Source: Pseudomonadota bacterium (GTDB lineage Bacteria > Pseudomonadota > Alphaproteobacteria > Rhodospirillales > Casp-alpha2). Taken from it: a stretch of 51,464 bases of DNA. This document shows positions 17,797 to 25,783 of this stretch, piece after piece (position 1 is the first letter of the stretch; each line of letters starts with the position of its first letter). The notes beneath the pieces are model-generated. The model was not told the origin of the DNA, made no database searches, and saw only the letters and a program-made list of their open reading frames with translations. The position numbers and the translations under genes were made by a program. The DNA is taken from positions 1 through 51,464 of the forward strand of contig JAQBYB010000014.1 in assembly GCA_027624235.1 (NCBI GenBank). The letters are read 5' to 3'.

Positions 17797-18603
17797 ATGA
17801 CCGCAACCGACAACGCCCCGGTCAACGAAGCCATCCTGCTGCGCCACGACGAAGGCGCCGTCGCCACGCTGACCCTGAACCGTCCCGATAAATACAACGC
17901 CCTGTCGACCGAGCTCATGGACCTGATCCAGCAGCAACTGGGCAAACTGGCCGATGACACCTCCATCCGCGCCGTCGTCATCGCCGGCGCGGGCAAAGCC
18001 TTTTGCGCCGGCCATGACCTTAGGGAAATGCGCGACGACCCCTCGCCCAAGGCAATCCAGGCGCTGTTTGAGCAATGCAGCCGGATGATGGTGTCGCTGA
18101 CCCAACTGCCGCAGCCGGTCATCGCCAAGGTCCACGGCATCGCCACCGCCGCCGGCTGCCAACTGGTCGCCCAATGTGATCTGGCGGTGGCCGCCGATGA
18201 TGTCCGCTTCGCCACGTCGGGCATCAATGTCGGGCTGTTCTGCGGCACGCCGATGGTCGCCGTCACCCGCAACCTGCCGCGCAAACAGGCCATGGAGATG
18301 CTGTTGACCGGTGAATTTATCGACGCGCAAACGGCGGAACGCTACGGCCTGATCAACAAGGCGGTGCCGGCCGCAAAGCTTGACGATGCGGTCCGCGCGA
18401 TGGCCGAAACGGTAGCCAGTAAAGGCCCCGCCTTCATCGCCGCCGGCAAAAGCCTGTTCTACCGCCAGATTGAGGATGGTCTTGCCGGCGCCTATCAGGA
18501 TGCGGCGCGAACCATGGTCGATAACATGCAAAACGTAGACGCCCGCGACGGCATCAACGCCTTCCTGGACAAACGCGACATGCCCGACTGGCAGGATCGA
18601 TGA
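17797..18603 (+). CDS. Crotonase-superfamily protein, ECHDC3-like, catalytic glutamates missing
   Basis: I take ATG 17797 (GAGGAG nine bases upstream) as start; the frame is open further upstream but that part is not conserved-looking. The 268-residue product has the crotonase fold, with TLTLNRPDKYNALS, GAGKAFCAGHDLREM (oxyanion hole) and VHGIATAAGCQLVAQCDLAVA. Where enoyl-CoA hydratase has its two catalytic glutamates, this protein has Gln (GCQLVAQ) and the uncharged segment SGINVGLF. Hydration by the classical mechanism is therefore unlikely. The FATSGINVGLFC pattern resembles ECHDC3. The stop overlaps the next start as ATGA, so translation is coupled to the CoA-binding protein. Confidence 0.85.
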   Translation: MTATDNAPVNEAILLRHDEGAVATLTLNRPDKYNALSTELMDLIQQQLGKLADDTSIRAVVIAGAGKAFCAGHDLREMRDDPSPKAIQALFEQCSRMMVSLTQLPQPVIAKVHGIATAAGCQLVAQCDLAVAADDVRFATSGINVGLFCGTPMVAVTRNLPRKQAMEMLLTGEFIDAQTAERYGLINKAVPAAKLDDAVRAMAETVASKGPAFIAAGKSLFYRQIEDGLAGAYQDAARTMVDNMQNVDARDGINAFLDKRDMPDWQDR

Positions 18604-19127
18604 GCCCTAAAACGCCCCCACAACCTGCCGAAGAGCCGCTTCATTACCCGGATGTCCTGCTTCGCCGTATTCTCAAGGAGGTGCGGACCATCGCCATGGT
18701 CGGCGCCTCGGCCAATTGGGTCAGGCCGTCCAACTTCGCCATGAAGTATTTGCAGGGAAAGGGCTATCGGGTGATCCCGGTTAACCCGGGGCAAGCCGGA
18801 AAGAAAATCCTGGGCGAGATGACCTACGCCACGCTCTCCGATATACCAGGCCGCTTCGATATGGTCGATGTCTTCCGGTCTTCCGACGCCGCCGGCGCCA
18901 TCGCCGACGACGCCATTGCGATCGCCGCCGAAAAAGGCATCCAGGTGGTTTGGATGCAGTTGGGCGTCCGCAACGACGCCGCCGCCGTTCGGCTTGAAAA
19001 AGCGGGCTTGATCGCGATCATGAACCACTGCCCAAAGATCGAATATGGGCGGCTGTTCGGGGAACTGTGTTGGAGCGGCGTCAACACCGGCCTCATTTCA
19101 TCGAAACGGCGAAAATTGGCATCATGA
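18600..19127 (+). CDS. CoA-binding domain protein, YccU-like
   Basis: A 175-residue Rossmann-type CoA-binding protein with TIAMVGASANWVRPSNFAM near residue 30 (nucleotide loop), GYRVIPVNPGQAGKKILGE, FDMVDVFRSSDAA, VVWMQLGVRND and the closing MNHCPKIEYGRL. It is the stand-alone form of the CoA domain seen in succinyl-CoA synthetase alpha; its role is unproved. ATGA overlaps at both ends couple it to the crotonase-fold gene before and the sulfhydrylase after. Confidence 0.87.
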   Translation: MSPKTPPQPAEEPLHYPDVLLRRILKEVRTIAMVGASANWVRPSNFAMKYLQGKGYRVIPVNPGQAGKKILGEMTYATLSDIPGRFDMVDVFRSSDAAGAIADDAIAIAAEKGIQVVWMQLGVRNDAAAVRLEKAGLIAIMNHCPKIEYGRLFGELCWSGVNTGLISSKRRKLAS

Positions 19128-20473
19128 GCAGGAAACCCCACAAGTCTGCCAACGCGCCCGCCCAGTATGGCTTCGAGACCCTGGCCATTCACGCCGGTGC
19201 CCAGCCCGAACCGATCACCGGCGCGCGCAATACGCCGATCTATCAGACCACGGCCTATGTGTTCGAAGACGCCGAGCACGCCGCCGATCTATTCAACCTG
19301 CAGACCTTCGGCTTTATCTATTCTCGCCTCACCAACCCGACGGTGGCGGTGCTGGAGGAACGGGTGGCGACGCTGGAGGGCGGGCGCGCCGCCGTCTGTG
19401 CGGCATCGGGCCATGCGGCGCAGTTCCTCGCCTTTTTCACCCTGCTGGAGCCGGGCGACGAGTTTCTGGCGTCCACAAACCTTTACGGTGGATCGATCAC
19501 CCAGTTCGGCCACAGCTTCAAACGCCTGGGCTGGAACTGCCACTTCGTTGATCCGTCCGATCCTGAAAACTTCCGCAAGGCGCTGACGCCCAAGTGCAAG
19601 GCCATCTTCATCGAGGTGCTGGCCAACCCCGGCGGCGTCGTTGTCGACCTCGAAGCCATCGCCGCCATCGCCAAGGACGCCGGTATCCCGTTGATCGTCG
19701 ACAACACCATCGCCACCCCCTACCTGTGCCGGCCGATGGATTGGGGCGCCGACCTGATCGTTCATTCGACGACCAAGTTCCTGTCCGGGCACGGCACCTC
19801 CATGGGCGGCGCGTTAATAGAATCGGGGAAATTCGATTGGGCCAAGGACGGCAAGTTCCCGACCATGACCGAACCCGACCCCGCCTATCACGGGTTGACG
19901 TTTTATGAGACCTTCGGCGATTTCGGCTTCACCATGAAGGCGCGCACCGTGGCGCTTCGTGATTTCGGCCCGGCGATGTCGCCGACCAACGCATTCTATA
20001 CCATCACCGGCATCGAAACCCTGCCCCTGCGCATGGACCGCCACGTCGCCAACGCCCTCAAGGTCGCCGAATTTCTGGACGGCCACGCCGCCGTCAAGTG
20101 GGTCTCCTATGCCGGGCTTAAATCCAGCCCCTATCACCAACTGGCTAAAAAATACTTGCCGAAAGGCGCCGGGTCGGTCTTTACCTTCGGCCTCAAGGGC
20201 GGCTATGAGGCCGGCATCAAATTGGTTGAGACGGTCAATTTATTTTCGCACTTGGCCAATGTCGGCGACACCCGCTCGTTGATCCTGCACCCGGCCTCGA
20301 CCACCCACCGCCAACTCACCGATGAACAGCGCCTCGCCGCCGGCGCCGGACCCGATGTCATTCGCCTGTCCATCGGCCTGGAAACGGTGGATGACCTATT
20401 TGCCGACCTCGATCAAGGGATGCCCAAGGCGGGTATGTCCAAGGCGGGTATGCCCAAGGCTGGTAAAAAATAA
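19124..20473 (+). CDS. metY: O-acetylhomoserine sulfhydrylase (aminocarboxypropyltransferase)
   Basis: A PLP enzyme of the Cys/Met metabolism family, 449 residues from ATG 19124, which overlaps the previous stop as ATGA. Motifs: YGFETLAIHAGAQPEP, the PLP-phosphate segment YSRLTNPT, EGGRAAVCAASGHAAQ, VDNTIATPYLCRP and HSTTKFLSGHGTSMGG with the Schiff-base Lys. The C-terminal domain has DTRSLILHPASTTH and RLSIGLE. The long inserts near the middle (EPDPAYHGL, YETFGDFGF) fit O-acetylhomoserine rather than cystathionine enzymes. The usual C-terminus is followed by a short repeat tail, three copies of M-P/S-K-A-G, encoded by a 15-bp tandem repeat. It lets the cell make homocysteine directly from sulfide. 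Confidence 0.93.
   Translation: MSRKPHKSANAPAQYGFETLAIHAGAQPEPITGARNTPIYQTTAYVFEDAEHAADLFNLQTFGFIYSRLTNPTVAVLEERVATLEGGRAAVCAASGHAAQFLAFFTLLEPGDEFLASTNLYGGSITQFGHSFKRLGWNCHFVDPSDPENFRKALTPKCKAIFIEVLANPGGVVVDLEAIAAIAKDAGIPLIVDNTIATPYLCRPMDWGADLIVHSTTKFLSGHGTSMGGALIESGKFDWAKDGKFPTMTEPDPAYHGLTFYETFGDFGFTMKARTVALRDFGPAMSPTNAFYTITGIETLPLRMDRHVANALKVAEFLDGHAAVKWVSYAGLKSSPYHQLAKKYLPKGAGSVFTFGLKGGYEAGIKLVETVNLFSHLANVGDTRSLILHPASTTHRQLTDEQRLAAGAGPDVIRLSIGLETVDDLFADLDQGMPKAGMSKAGMPKAGKK
20420..20464 (+). repeat. 15-bp tandem repeat (3 copies) at the 3' end of metY
   Basis: Units 20420-20434, 20435-20449 and 20450-20464, each close to ATGCCCAAGGCGGGT, encode M-P/S-K-A-G three times. Two substitutions separate the copies. 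The unit is a multiple of three, so copy number can change without breaking the frame. Confidence 0.92.
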
Positions 20474-20474
20474 G

Positions 20475-22691
20475 ATGAACAAGCCCCAATCTCTGCTGGA
20501 ACAGGGGTTCCACCACCAACAAGCAGGGCGCATGAAGGAAGCCGAGGATTTCTACCGGCGCGCGCTCAAGGCCGCCCCGAACCATCCCGACGGGCTTCAT
20601 CTTCTCGGCCTCGTCGTCAACGCCGATGGGCGCACGGACGAAGCCATGGCGCTTTTGGAAGGTGCCGTTGCCGCCAATCCCGGGAACGCCGAATTTTCCA
20701 ACAACCTGGGCCAGATCTATAAATCGGCCGAACGGCTCGAAGACGCCATCAACGCCTATCAGGGCGCGATCAACGCCGAGCCGAACTTCTCCGACGCGCA
20801 CAGTAACCTGGGCAACGCCTTGGTGGCTTCAGGGCAGGTGGAAGCGGCCATCGGCCATTACCAAACGGCGATTAGGATCGATCCCAATAACGCCAGGGCG
20901 CATTACAACCTGGCCACCACCCTATCCGACCGAGGCGACCGCATGGACGCGATCGAAAGCTTCCGAAAGGTTTTGGTGATCGCCCCGGATTATGCCGAGG
21001 CCCACAACAATCTGGCCTATTGTTTGATCGAACAGGGCGCCATCGACGAGGCGTCTGATCACCTCAAGCGGGCCTTGAACCTAAACCCCGGGCTGGCGAC
21101 GGCGCACGGCAATGTCGGCAACCTGTTCGCCTTCATCAACGATTGGAAATCCTCACTCGACCATTACACCCTCGCCACCGAACTTGACCCCAACCGCGCC
21201 GAAACCTGGAACGGACTTGGCAACGCCCAGGAGAATATGGGCAAACAGGAAGACGCCCTGGCCAGTTATCGGCGCGCCGTCGATGCCGACTCCGGCAACG
21301 CCAGCGTGCTGGGAAGCCTTTGTTTAAGATTGATGGGCGCATGCGCCTGGAAGGAGCTGAAACCTCTCTTAGACCGCCTTGACGGGTTAAACCGTGACGC
21401 CGAAGAACAAGGTAGAAAGTTGGGTGAAAACCCCTTCATGAGCCTGTCGCGGTCGCCCGATCTGGACACCAATTATCGGGTTTCAAAATCCTGGAGCAGC
21501 CAAATCGAACGCGCCGTCGCCGGCATGGCGCCGGAATTTTCCATGCAAGGCCGACGGCAATCGAAGCCGGTCCTGACCATCGGCTACCTGTCTTCGGATT
21601 TCCGCAACCACGTGATCGGGCATTTGGTCCACGCCATGTTTTCCCTGCATGATCGGGGCGCCTTCAAGGTTATCGGCTATTCGTCCGGCCAGGATGACGG
21701 CAGCGATTATCGACGGGAAATTCAGGACGACTGTGACGAATTTGTCGATATCCGGGAAATGTCGTCCCTTGACGCGGCCCGGCGCATCTTTGAGGACGAG
21801 GTCGATATCCTGGTTGACCTCAACGGCTATACCATCGGCGGCCGCCTTGAAATCGCGGCGATGCGCCCGGCGCCGCTTCAACTTCATTACATGGGATATC
21901 CCGGCACGGTGGGCGGGGGGTTTTTCGATTACATCATTCTCGACGACATCGTCCTCGACCAAAATGAAGAAACCTTTTTCACCGAAAAGGTGATTTATCT
22001 GCCGCCTTATTATTACGTTAGCGGCCGCCGCCCGGAACCGCCGGCCACGCCGCCCGTCAGGCGGGATTTCGGCTTGCCCGAGAACGGCTTCGTTTTTTGT
22101 TCCTTCAACAAGGCCAACAAGATCGAACCGGTTATGTTCGAATGCTGGATGACCGTGTTGAAAGAAACACCCGATTCCGTTCTCTGGCTGATCGACGATA
22201 ATCCAATCGCCACCGAAAACCTGAAACGGGAAGCCGCCGCCAAGGATGTCGATCCCGACCGATTGGTGTTCGCCGGAAAAGTGCCCAAGAACCAGCACTT
22301 GGCCCGTCATGGGTTGGCCGATTTGGGCCTGGATACCCGCATTTATAACGGCGGCGTCACCACCTGGGACGCGCTGGCGGTCGGGCTTCCCGTCATCACC
22401 CTGCGCGGCAATCACGTGCCGTCACGGGCAACGTCCTCGATGCTGACGTCGCTTGGCCTGGAAAAATTGATCGCCGCCGACCTGGATGCTTACCGGGCTT
22501 TGGCGTTGAACCTGGCCGGGGATCATGAGGGGCTTAAGCGCCTGCGCGACAGCCTCGCCGAAAATGCCAAGAACGCAGCCCTGTTCGATACCGAAACCTC
22601 GGTTCGTGTTTTGGAACGGGCGTATCAAAAAATATGGAAAAACTTCGCCGGCGGCGCGGAACCGCAATCGGTCAACATCAGTCGCGACTAG
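20475..22691 (+). CDS. TPR protein with SPINDLY/OGT-type glycosyltransferase domain
   Basis: The ATG at 20475, one base after the metY stop, is the natural start; the frame is open upstream inside metY but that part is a shadow. The 738-residue protein has about nine TPR units in its first 330 residues (for example NNLGQIYKSAERLEDAINAYQ, NLGNALVASGQVEAAIGHYQ). A Glyco_transf_41 domain then covers residues 370-720: IGYLSSDFRNHVIGHLV, VDILVDLNGYTIGGRLEIAA, RPAPLQLHYMGYPGT, FVFCSFNKANKIEP and the nucleotide-sugar part GGVTTWDALAVGLPVITLRG. Homologues add GlcNAc or fucose to Ser/Thr of proteins. The target is unknown and no flagellin or adhesin is nearby. The ribosome-binding site is weak, suggesting coupling to metY. 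Confidence 0.88.
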   Translation: MNKPQSLLEQGFHHQQAGRMKEAEDFYRRALKAAPNHPDGLHLLGLVVNADGRTDEAMALLEGAVAANPGNAEFSNNLGQIYKSAERLEDAINAYQGAINAEPNFSDAHSNLGNALVASGQVEAAIGHYQTAIRIDPNNARAHYNLATTLSDRGDRMDAIESFRKVLVIAPDYAEAHNNLAYCLIEQGAIDEASDHLKRALNLNPGLATAHGNVGNLFAFINDWKSSLDHYTLATELDPNRAETWNGLGNAQENMGKQEDALASYRRAVDADSGNASVLGSLCLRLMGACAWKELKPLLDRLDGLNRDAEEQGRKLGENPFMSLSRSPDLDTNYRVSKSWSSQIERAVAGMAPEFSMQGRRQSKPVLTIGYLSSDFRNHVIGHLVHAMFSLHDRGAFKVIGYSSGQDDGSDYRREIQDDCDEFVDIREMSSLDAARRIFEDEVDILVDLNGYTIGGRLEIAAMRPAPLQLHYMGYPGTVGGGFFDYIILDDIVLDQNEETFFTEKVIYLPPYYYVSGRRPEPPATPPVRRDFGLPENGFVFCSFNKANKIEPVMFECWMTVLKETPDSVLWLIDDNPIATENLKREAAAKDVDPDRLVFAGKVPKNQHLARHGLADLGLDTRIYNGGVTTWDALAVGLPVITLRGNHVPSRATSSMLTSLGLEKLIAADLDAYRALALNLAGDHEGLKRLRDSLAENAKNAALFDTETSVRVLERAYQKIWKNFAGGAEPQSVNISRD

Positions 22692-22749
22692 TTATATGAA
22701 TCGAGGGCGATTCACGTTCCAAATTATAGAAATTTGAAACGATCACGCT

Positions 22750-23142
22750 CTATTCATAATTGGAAACCTCAACCAGGTTTTCATCGACATCACGGAAATA
22801 GACCGAGGTCAGCGCGCCCAAAGCCCCCGTTTTCGCCACCGGGCCTTCGATGATCGCGACGCCACAGGCGCCTAGGTGGGCGATCACGGCCTCCATGGGG
22901 GTGTCGGTAATCAGGCAGAAATCGGCGGAACCCGGAACAGCCTTTTGGGCCTTGGGTTCGTATTCGTTGCCGGCGGGATGCAGATTGATTTTCTGCGCCC
23001 CGAACCCCAACGCCACACGGCCACCGGCGAAAACGATCTTTTCCATGCCCAGAACCCGGCCATAAAAATCGCACGTCGCCTTGATGTCGGCGACGGTCAG
23101 CACCATATGGTCGATGCGCTCAATGACAACGCCATCGGCCAT
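22750..23142 (-). CDS. VOC / glyoxalase-like protein (GLOD5 type)
   Basis: A 130-residue vicinal-oxygen-chelate protein with two beta-alpha-beta-beta-beta halves. IDHMVLTVADIKATCDFYGRVLGM opens the first with a metal-binding His. KINLHPAGNEYEPKA and a C-terminal VYFRDVDENLVEVSNYE with the closing Glu follow. Metal ligands therefore look preserved. The reaction is unknown. It lies two bases after the DUF4864 gene on the same strand. Confidence 0.85.
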   Translation of the reverse strand: MADGVVIERIDHMVLTVADIKATCDFYGRVLGMEKIVFAGGRVALGFGAQKINLHPAGNEYEPKAQKAVPGSADFCLITDTPMEAVIAHLGACGVAIIEGPVAKTGALGALTSVYFRDVDENLVEVSNYE

Positions 23143-23144
23143 GG

Positions 23145-23642
23145 TCAGCCCAGATTTTTTGATTTTGGTTCGGTTTCGGCACGCTTTCCGGTCGCCGGCA
23201 CCAACACGCAGCCATCGATGCGCCAGCTGCCATCATCCATCCGCAGCATCGGGAACAGGGCCACCACCGCGCCCCCATCCGGCTCTTGCAGCAACACCCG
23301 TTGCACCAGTCGGCCACGGGAAAACGCCAGATTCAGGAAGGTGACGGAACGCGGACGGTAAACCGCCTTGTAGGAGGTGGAATACTTGCTCAGGTAGGCT
23401 TCCGACGTGCCGAACTGTTTTTGCACATCGGGAGAGGTTAAGGCGAAAGCCTTCCTGCCGTCGTCACGTTGAAACGCCTCCATTTGGCTTTTGATCACAC
23501 CGATCACATCGTTCCTGAGTTCGCGTCCCGCCCCCGCCGTGGCTGGACCGGCGGTGAACAGGGGCAGCAGGATGAAAAGGATTAGCCATCTGACTTTAGT
23601 CAGAATCCATCGGTATCCAAAAAATGGGGATTGGCTTGTCAT
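23145..23642 (-). CDS. DUF4864 secreted protein
   Basis: A 165-residue precursor. A basic N-terminus and a hydrophobic span at about residues 17-33 look like a signal peptide, with cleavage near ATAGA. The mature part (VIGVIKSQMEAFQRDDGRKAF, then FALTSPDVQKQFG...YLSKYSTSYKAVYRP) matches the DUF4864 pattern, an NTF2-like fold ending in GSWRIDGCVLVP. No function is known. The ribosome-binding site at ATG 23642 is poor. Likely cotranscribed with the VOC gene. Confidence 0.75.
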   Translation of the reverse strand: MTSQSPFFGYRWILTKVRWLILFILLPLFTAGPATAGAGRELRNDVIGVIKSQMEAFQRDDGRKAFALTSPDVQKQFGTSEAYLSKYSTSYKAVYRPRSVTFLNLAFSRGRLVQRVLLQEPDGGAVVALFPMLRMDDGSWRIDGCVLVPATGKRAETEPKSKNLG

Positions 23643-23669
23643 CAGGGAAATGCCCCATCCTAACCGTGG

Positions 23670-23987
23670 TTAACCGTTAAGGTTGATGGAAGGAATGAAT
23701 TGTTGGGCCTTGCCGAGTTCCGCCTGCAAGGCAGCGGTATCACGCTCTAGCAACGGCGACAGATCACCCTTGACCTTGAGCATCCGGACATCTTTTTCCA
23801 ACGCTTCCATCCGCCGCTTCAGGGACAGGACGGTTTCATGAAACTCATCGATGGCCCGATGGACCTTGCCCATATGCGGTTTCAGGCGAGCGGCGTTAAA
23901 GCTGTCGACCCGTTTCAGGGCCTCGCTGGTGAACCAGATCGCACCAAACGCCATTGTGAAGGATAGGACGGCAATGACAGTAGTCAT
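23670..23987 (-). CDS. Small membrane-anchored coiled-coil protein
   Basis: A 105-residue protein: one N-terminal transmembrane helix (residues 3-20, VIAVLSFTMAFGAIWFTS), then a long amphipathic helix with heptad spacing (HRAIDEFHETVLSLKRRMEA, then LEKDVRMLKV) and a short C-terminal tail. It has the same architecture as the protein at 68-403, though sequence identity looks low. I do not recognise the family. It could organise an envelope complex. Confidence 0.62.
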   Translation of the reverse strand: MTTVIAVLSFTMAFGAIWFTSEALKRVDSFNAARLKPHMGKVHRAIDEFHETVLSLKRRMEALEKDVRMLKVKGDLSPLLERDTAALQAELGKAQQFIPSINLNG

Positions 23988-24145
23988 AAGGTTTCCCCAG
24001 GTTAGTTTTTTTTACGTATTGATTCTGAGTCGGGTACCATAACAACAGACAGGTAAATTAATGCTTAACCGGCCAGGAAAAAGCCGGAAACAGTAAGATT
24101 TGCGGTTTAAGAATGAGGGAAGGGAGTAACCGAACCCGGCGAATA

Positions 24146-25075
24146 TCAACTGTCGGCGTTGATCCGTTCGATCAAGGTCGCAACGACCTCATCGACCTGG
24201 GCATCCTCGACGCGACAGCCACCGGCGGCGGCGTGGCCACCCCCACCGAATTCCAGCAGCAACGAGCCGACATTGATTTTCGATGACCGGTCAAGGATGG
24301 ATTTGCCGACGGCAATATTTGTTTTTCCGTCTTCCGGCGCCGCCAACAGGTGCATGGAAATATTACACTCCGGATTTAACGCATAGATCAAAAACCGGTT
24401 GCAGACGAAAATGGGGTCTTCCTTGCGCAAGTCGGCGACCACCAGGTTTTTGAGCACCGTCGAGCACCGCGTCAATTGCAGTTCGGCGAATTCCTTCTGA
24501 TACAGATAGGCAATGATTCGTTCCTGAACGTCGGGCAATCCCAGAATTTCCTCGATCGGATTGTGGCGGCAGTAGGTCATCAGATCATACAGGAGGGCAT
24601 TATGGGCGATGTTGAACCCGCCGACGGATTCCAGACCGGTGCGTGGATCGACGATGAAATTCAACAACGTCCACTTTTCCGGGGCCAGAATGTCTACGCC
24701 TGAATATAGGGCGGAATCGGCTTGGTCCACGGCATCCAATAAGTCCTCGGAAATTTTTGGAAAGCTTTCCTTGCCGCCGAAATGGCGATAAATCACCCGC
24801 GCCGCGGACGGGGCATCGACATCAATGATGAGATTATCCCTCTCGCCGACCCGCTCAACCTCGCTCCTGTGATGATCGAAGCAAAGGTGGATGCCATCCA
24901 CATAAGGAAGGTTGGCGCTGATATCCTTATCGCTGACAGGAACCCTTCCTTGCTGCATGTCGCTGGGTTCGGCAAACACGATATCGTCGATCATGCCCAA
25001 TTCATTGAACAGGGCGCCACATACGACCCCGTCAAAGTCGGCGCGGGTGACCAAGCGGTGTTTTTCTTCAGCCAT
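24146..25075 (-). CDS. DHH-family phosphoesterase
   Basis: A protein of about 309 residues with the DHH motifs: VTRADFDGVVCGALFN (motif I, metal-binding Asp pair), FDHHRSEVE (motif III, the name-giving DHH), DQADSALYS (motif IV), and a C-terminal DHHA1-type GGGGHAAAGGCRVED. Relatives include exopolyphosphatases, NrnA oligoribonucleases and cyclic-dinucleotide phosphodiesterases; the window does not tell which. With two cyclic-di-GMP phosphodiesterases in the window, a nano-RNase role is possible but unproved. I choose ATG 25075, with GAGG ten bases upstream, over TTG 25081. Confidence 0.82.
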   Translation of the reverse strand: MAEEKHRLVTRADFDGVVCGALFNELGMIDDIVFAEPSDMQQGRVPVSDKDISANLPYVDGIHLCFDHHRSEVERVGERDNLIIDVDAPSAARVIYRHFGGKESFPKISEDLLDAVDQADSALYSGVDILAPEKWTLLNFIVDPRTGLESVGGFNIAHNALLYDLMTYCRHNPIEEILGLPDVQERIIAYLYQKEFAELQLTRCSTVLKNLVVADLRKEDPIFVCNRFLIYALNPECNISMHLLAAPEDGKTNIAVGKSILDRSSKINVGSLLLEFGGGGHAAAGGCRVEDAQVDEVVATLIERINADS

Positions 25076-25193
25076 ATCCAACTAACCTCAATATGCAAAA
25101 GCAGAAGAAAGATAACTGCCTCCGAGGCCGCTGGCAACGCCTCCCCCGTAGGTTTATGCTGGCCGTCGCAACCAAGAGCCAAGGAACAATTTC

Positions 25194-25511
25194 ATGCCGG
25201 ACCAACCCGAAAACGACACCCTTTCCATCCAGATCGCCAATCAGTTCGTCAATGTCGCCAACGCCCGCACCCAGGATGGCGCCGATGTCATGGAGGTCGC
25301 CCAGGGCTTGCGGCACGCGGCGGCCAATTTTTCAGCCTTTGCCGAATCGCATCGCCAAGGCGATGGCGCCGAGACTGACCCCGCCCTGATTGTCGAGGAA
25401 TTTGCCCGGTTTCTTGAATATTACATCGACCGCCACGGCGCCGGCGGCAAGCCGGGTGGGCCAAAGGGAGGATTAGAGCAACTGATCGAGCAGGTTAAAA
25501 ACGAGCTTTGA
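25194..25511 (+). CDS. Small conserved protein, DUF3144-like
   Basis: A 105-residue, acidic, soluble protein. IANQFVNVANARTQDGADVMEVAQGLRHAAANFSAFA at about residues 14-50 resembles the DUF3144 core, and DPALIVEEFARFLEYYIDRH is the second helix pair; the C-terminus is glycine/lysine-rich. Function unknown. AAGGA lies eight bases before ATG 25194. It is divergent from the DHH gene. The following 272 bp to 25783 hold nothing I recognise. Confidence 0.68.
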   Translation: MPDQPENDTLSIQIANQFVNVANARTQDGADVMEVAQGLRHAAANFSAFAESHRQGDGAETDPALIVEEFARFLEYYIDRHGAGGKPGGPKGGLEQLIEQVKNEL

Positions 25512-25783
25512 ACGCGTGCCGCCCCCACCCCATCAGCACCCGTCACGAATGGACACATTACGATACCAACCCGTCATATGGACGAATGATTTCACCTATA
25601 TAACTCAACTCACAATGGCACCTACAACTGTATATACCCAAAGGGAAATTCGTTGTAAGGTTACAGTAAGGATTGACGCGAAAATCATTAAACAGCGGTG
25701 TACCCAGGGTTATATCATCGCTAGAATTCAATCCGGGGCTTCACTGAAGCCCCCTTTAGTTCTGCGTCAGTAACGGGCATGGC

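Noticed and set aside
23589-23604. Perfect 16-bp palindrome TCTGACTTTAGTCAGA
   Set aside because: It lies inside the signal-peptide coding part of the DUF4864 gene with no promoter context; probably chance.
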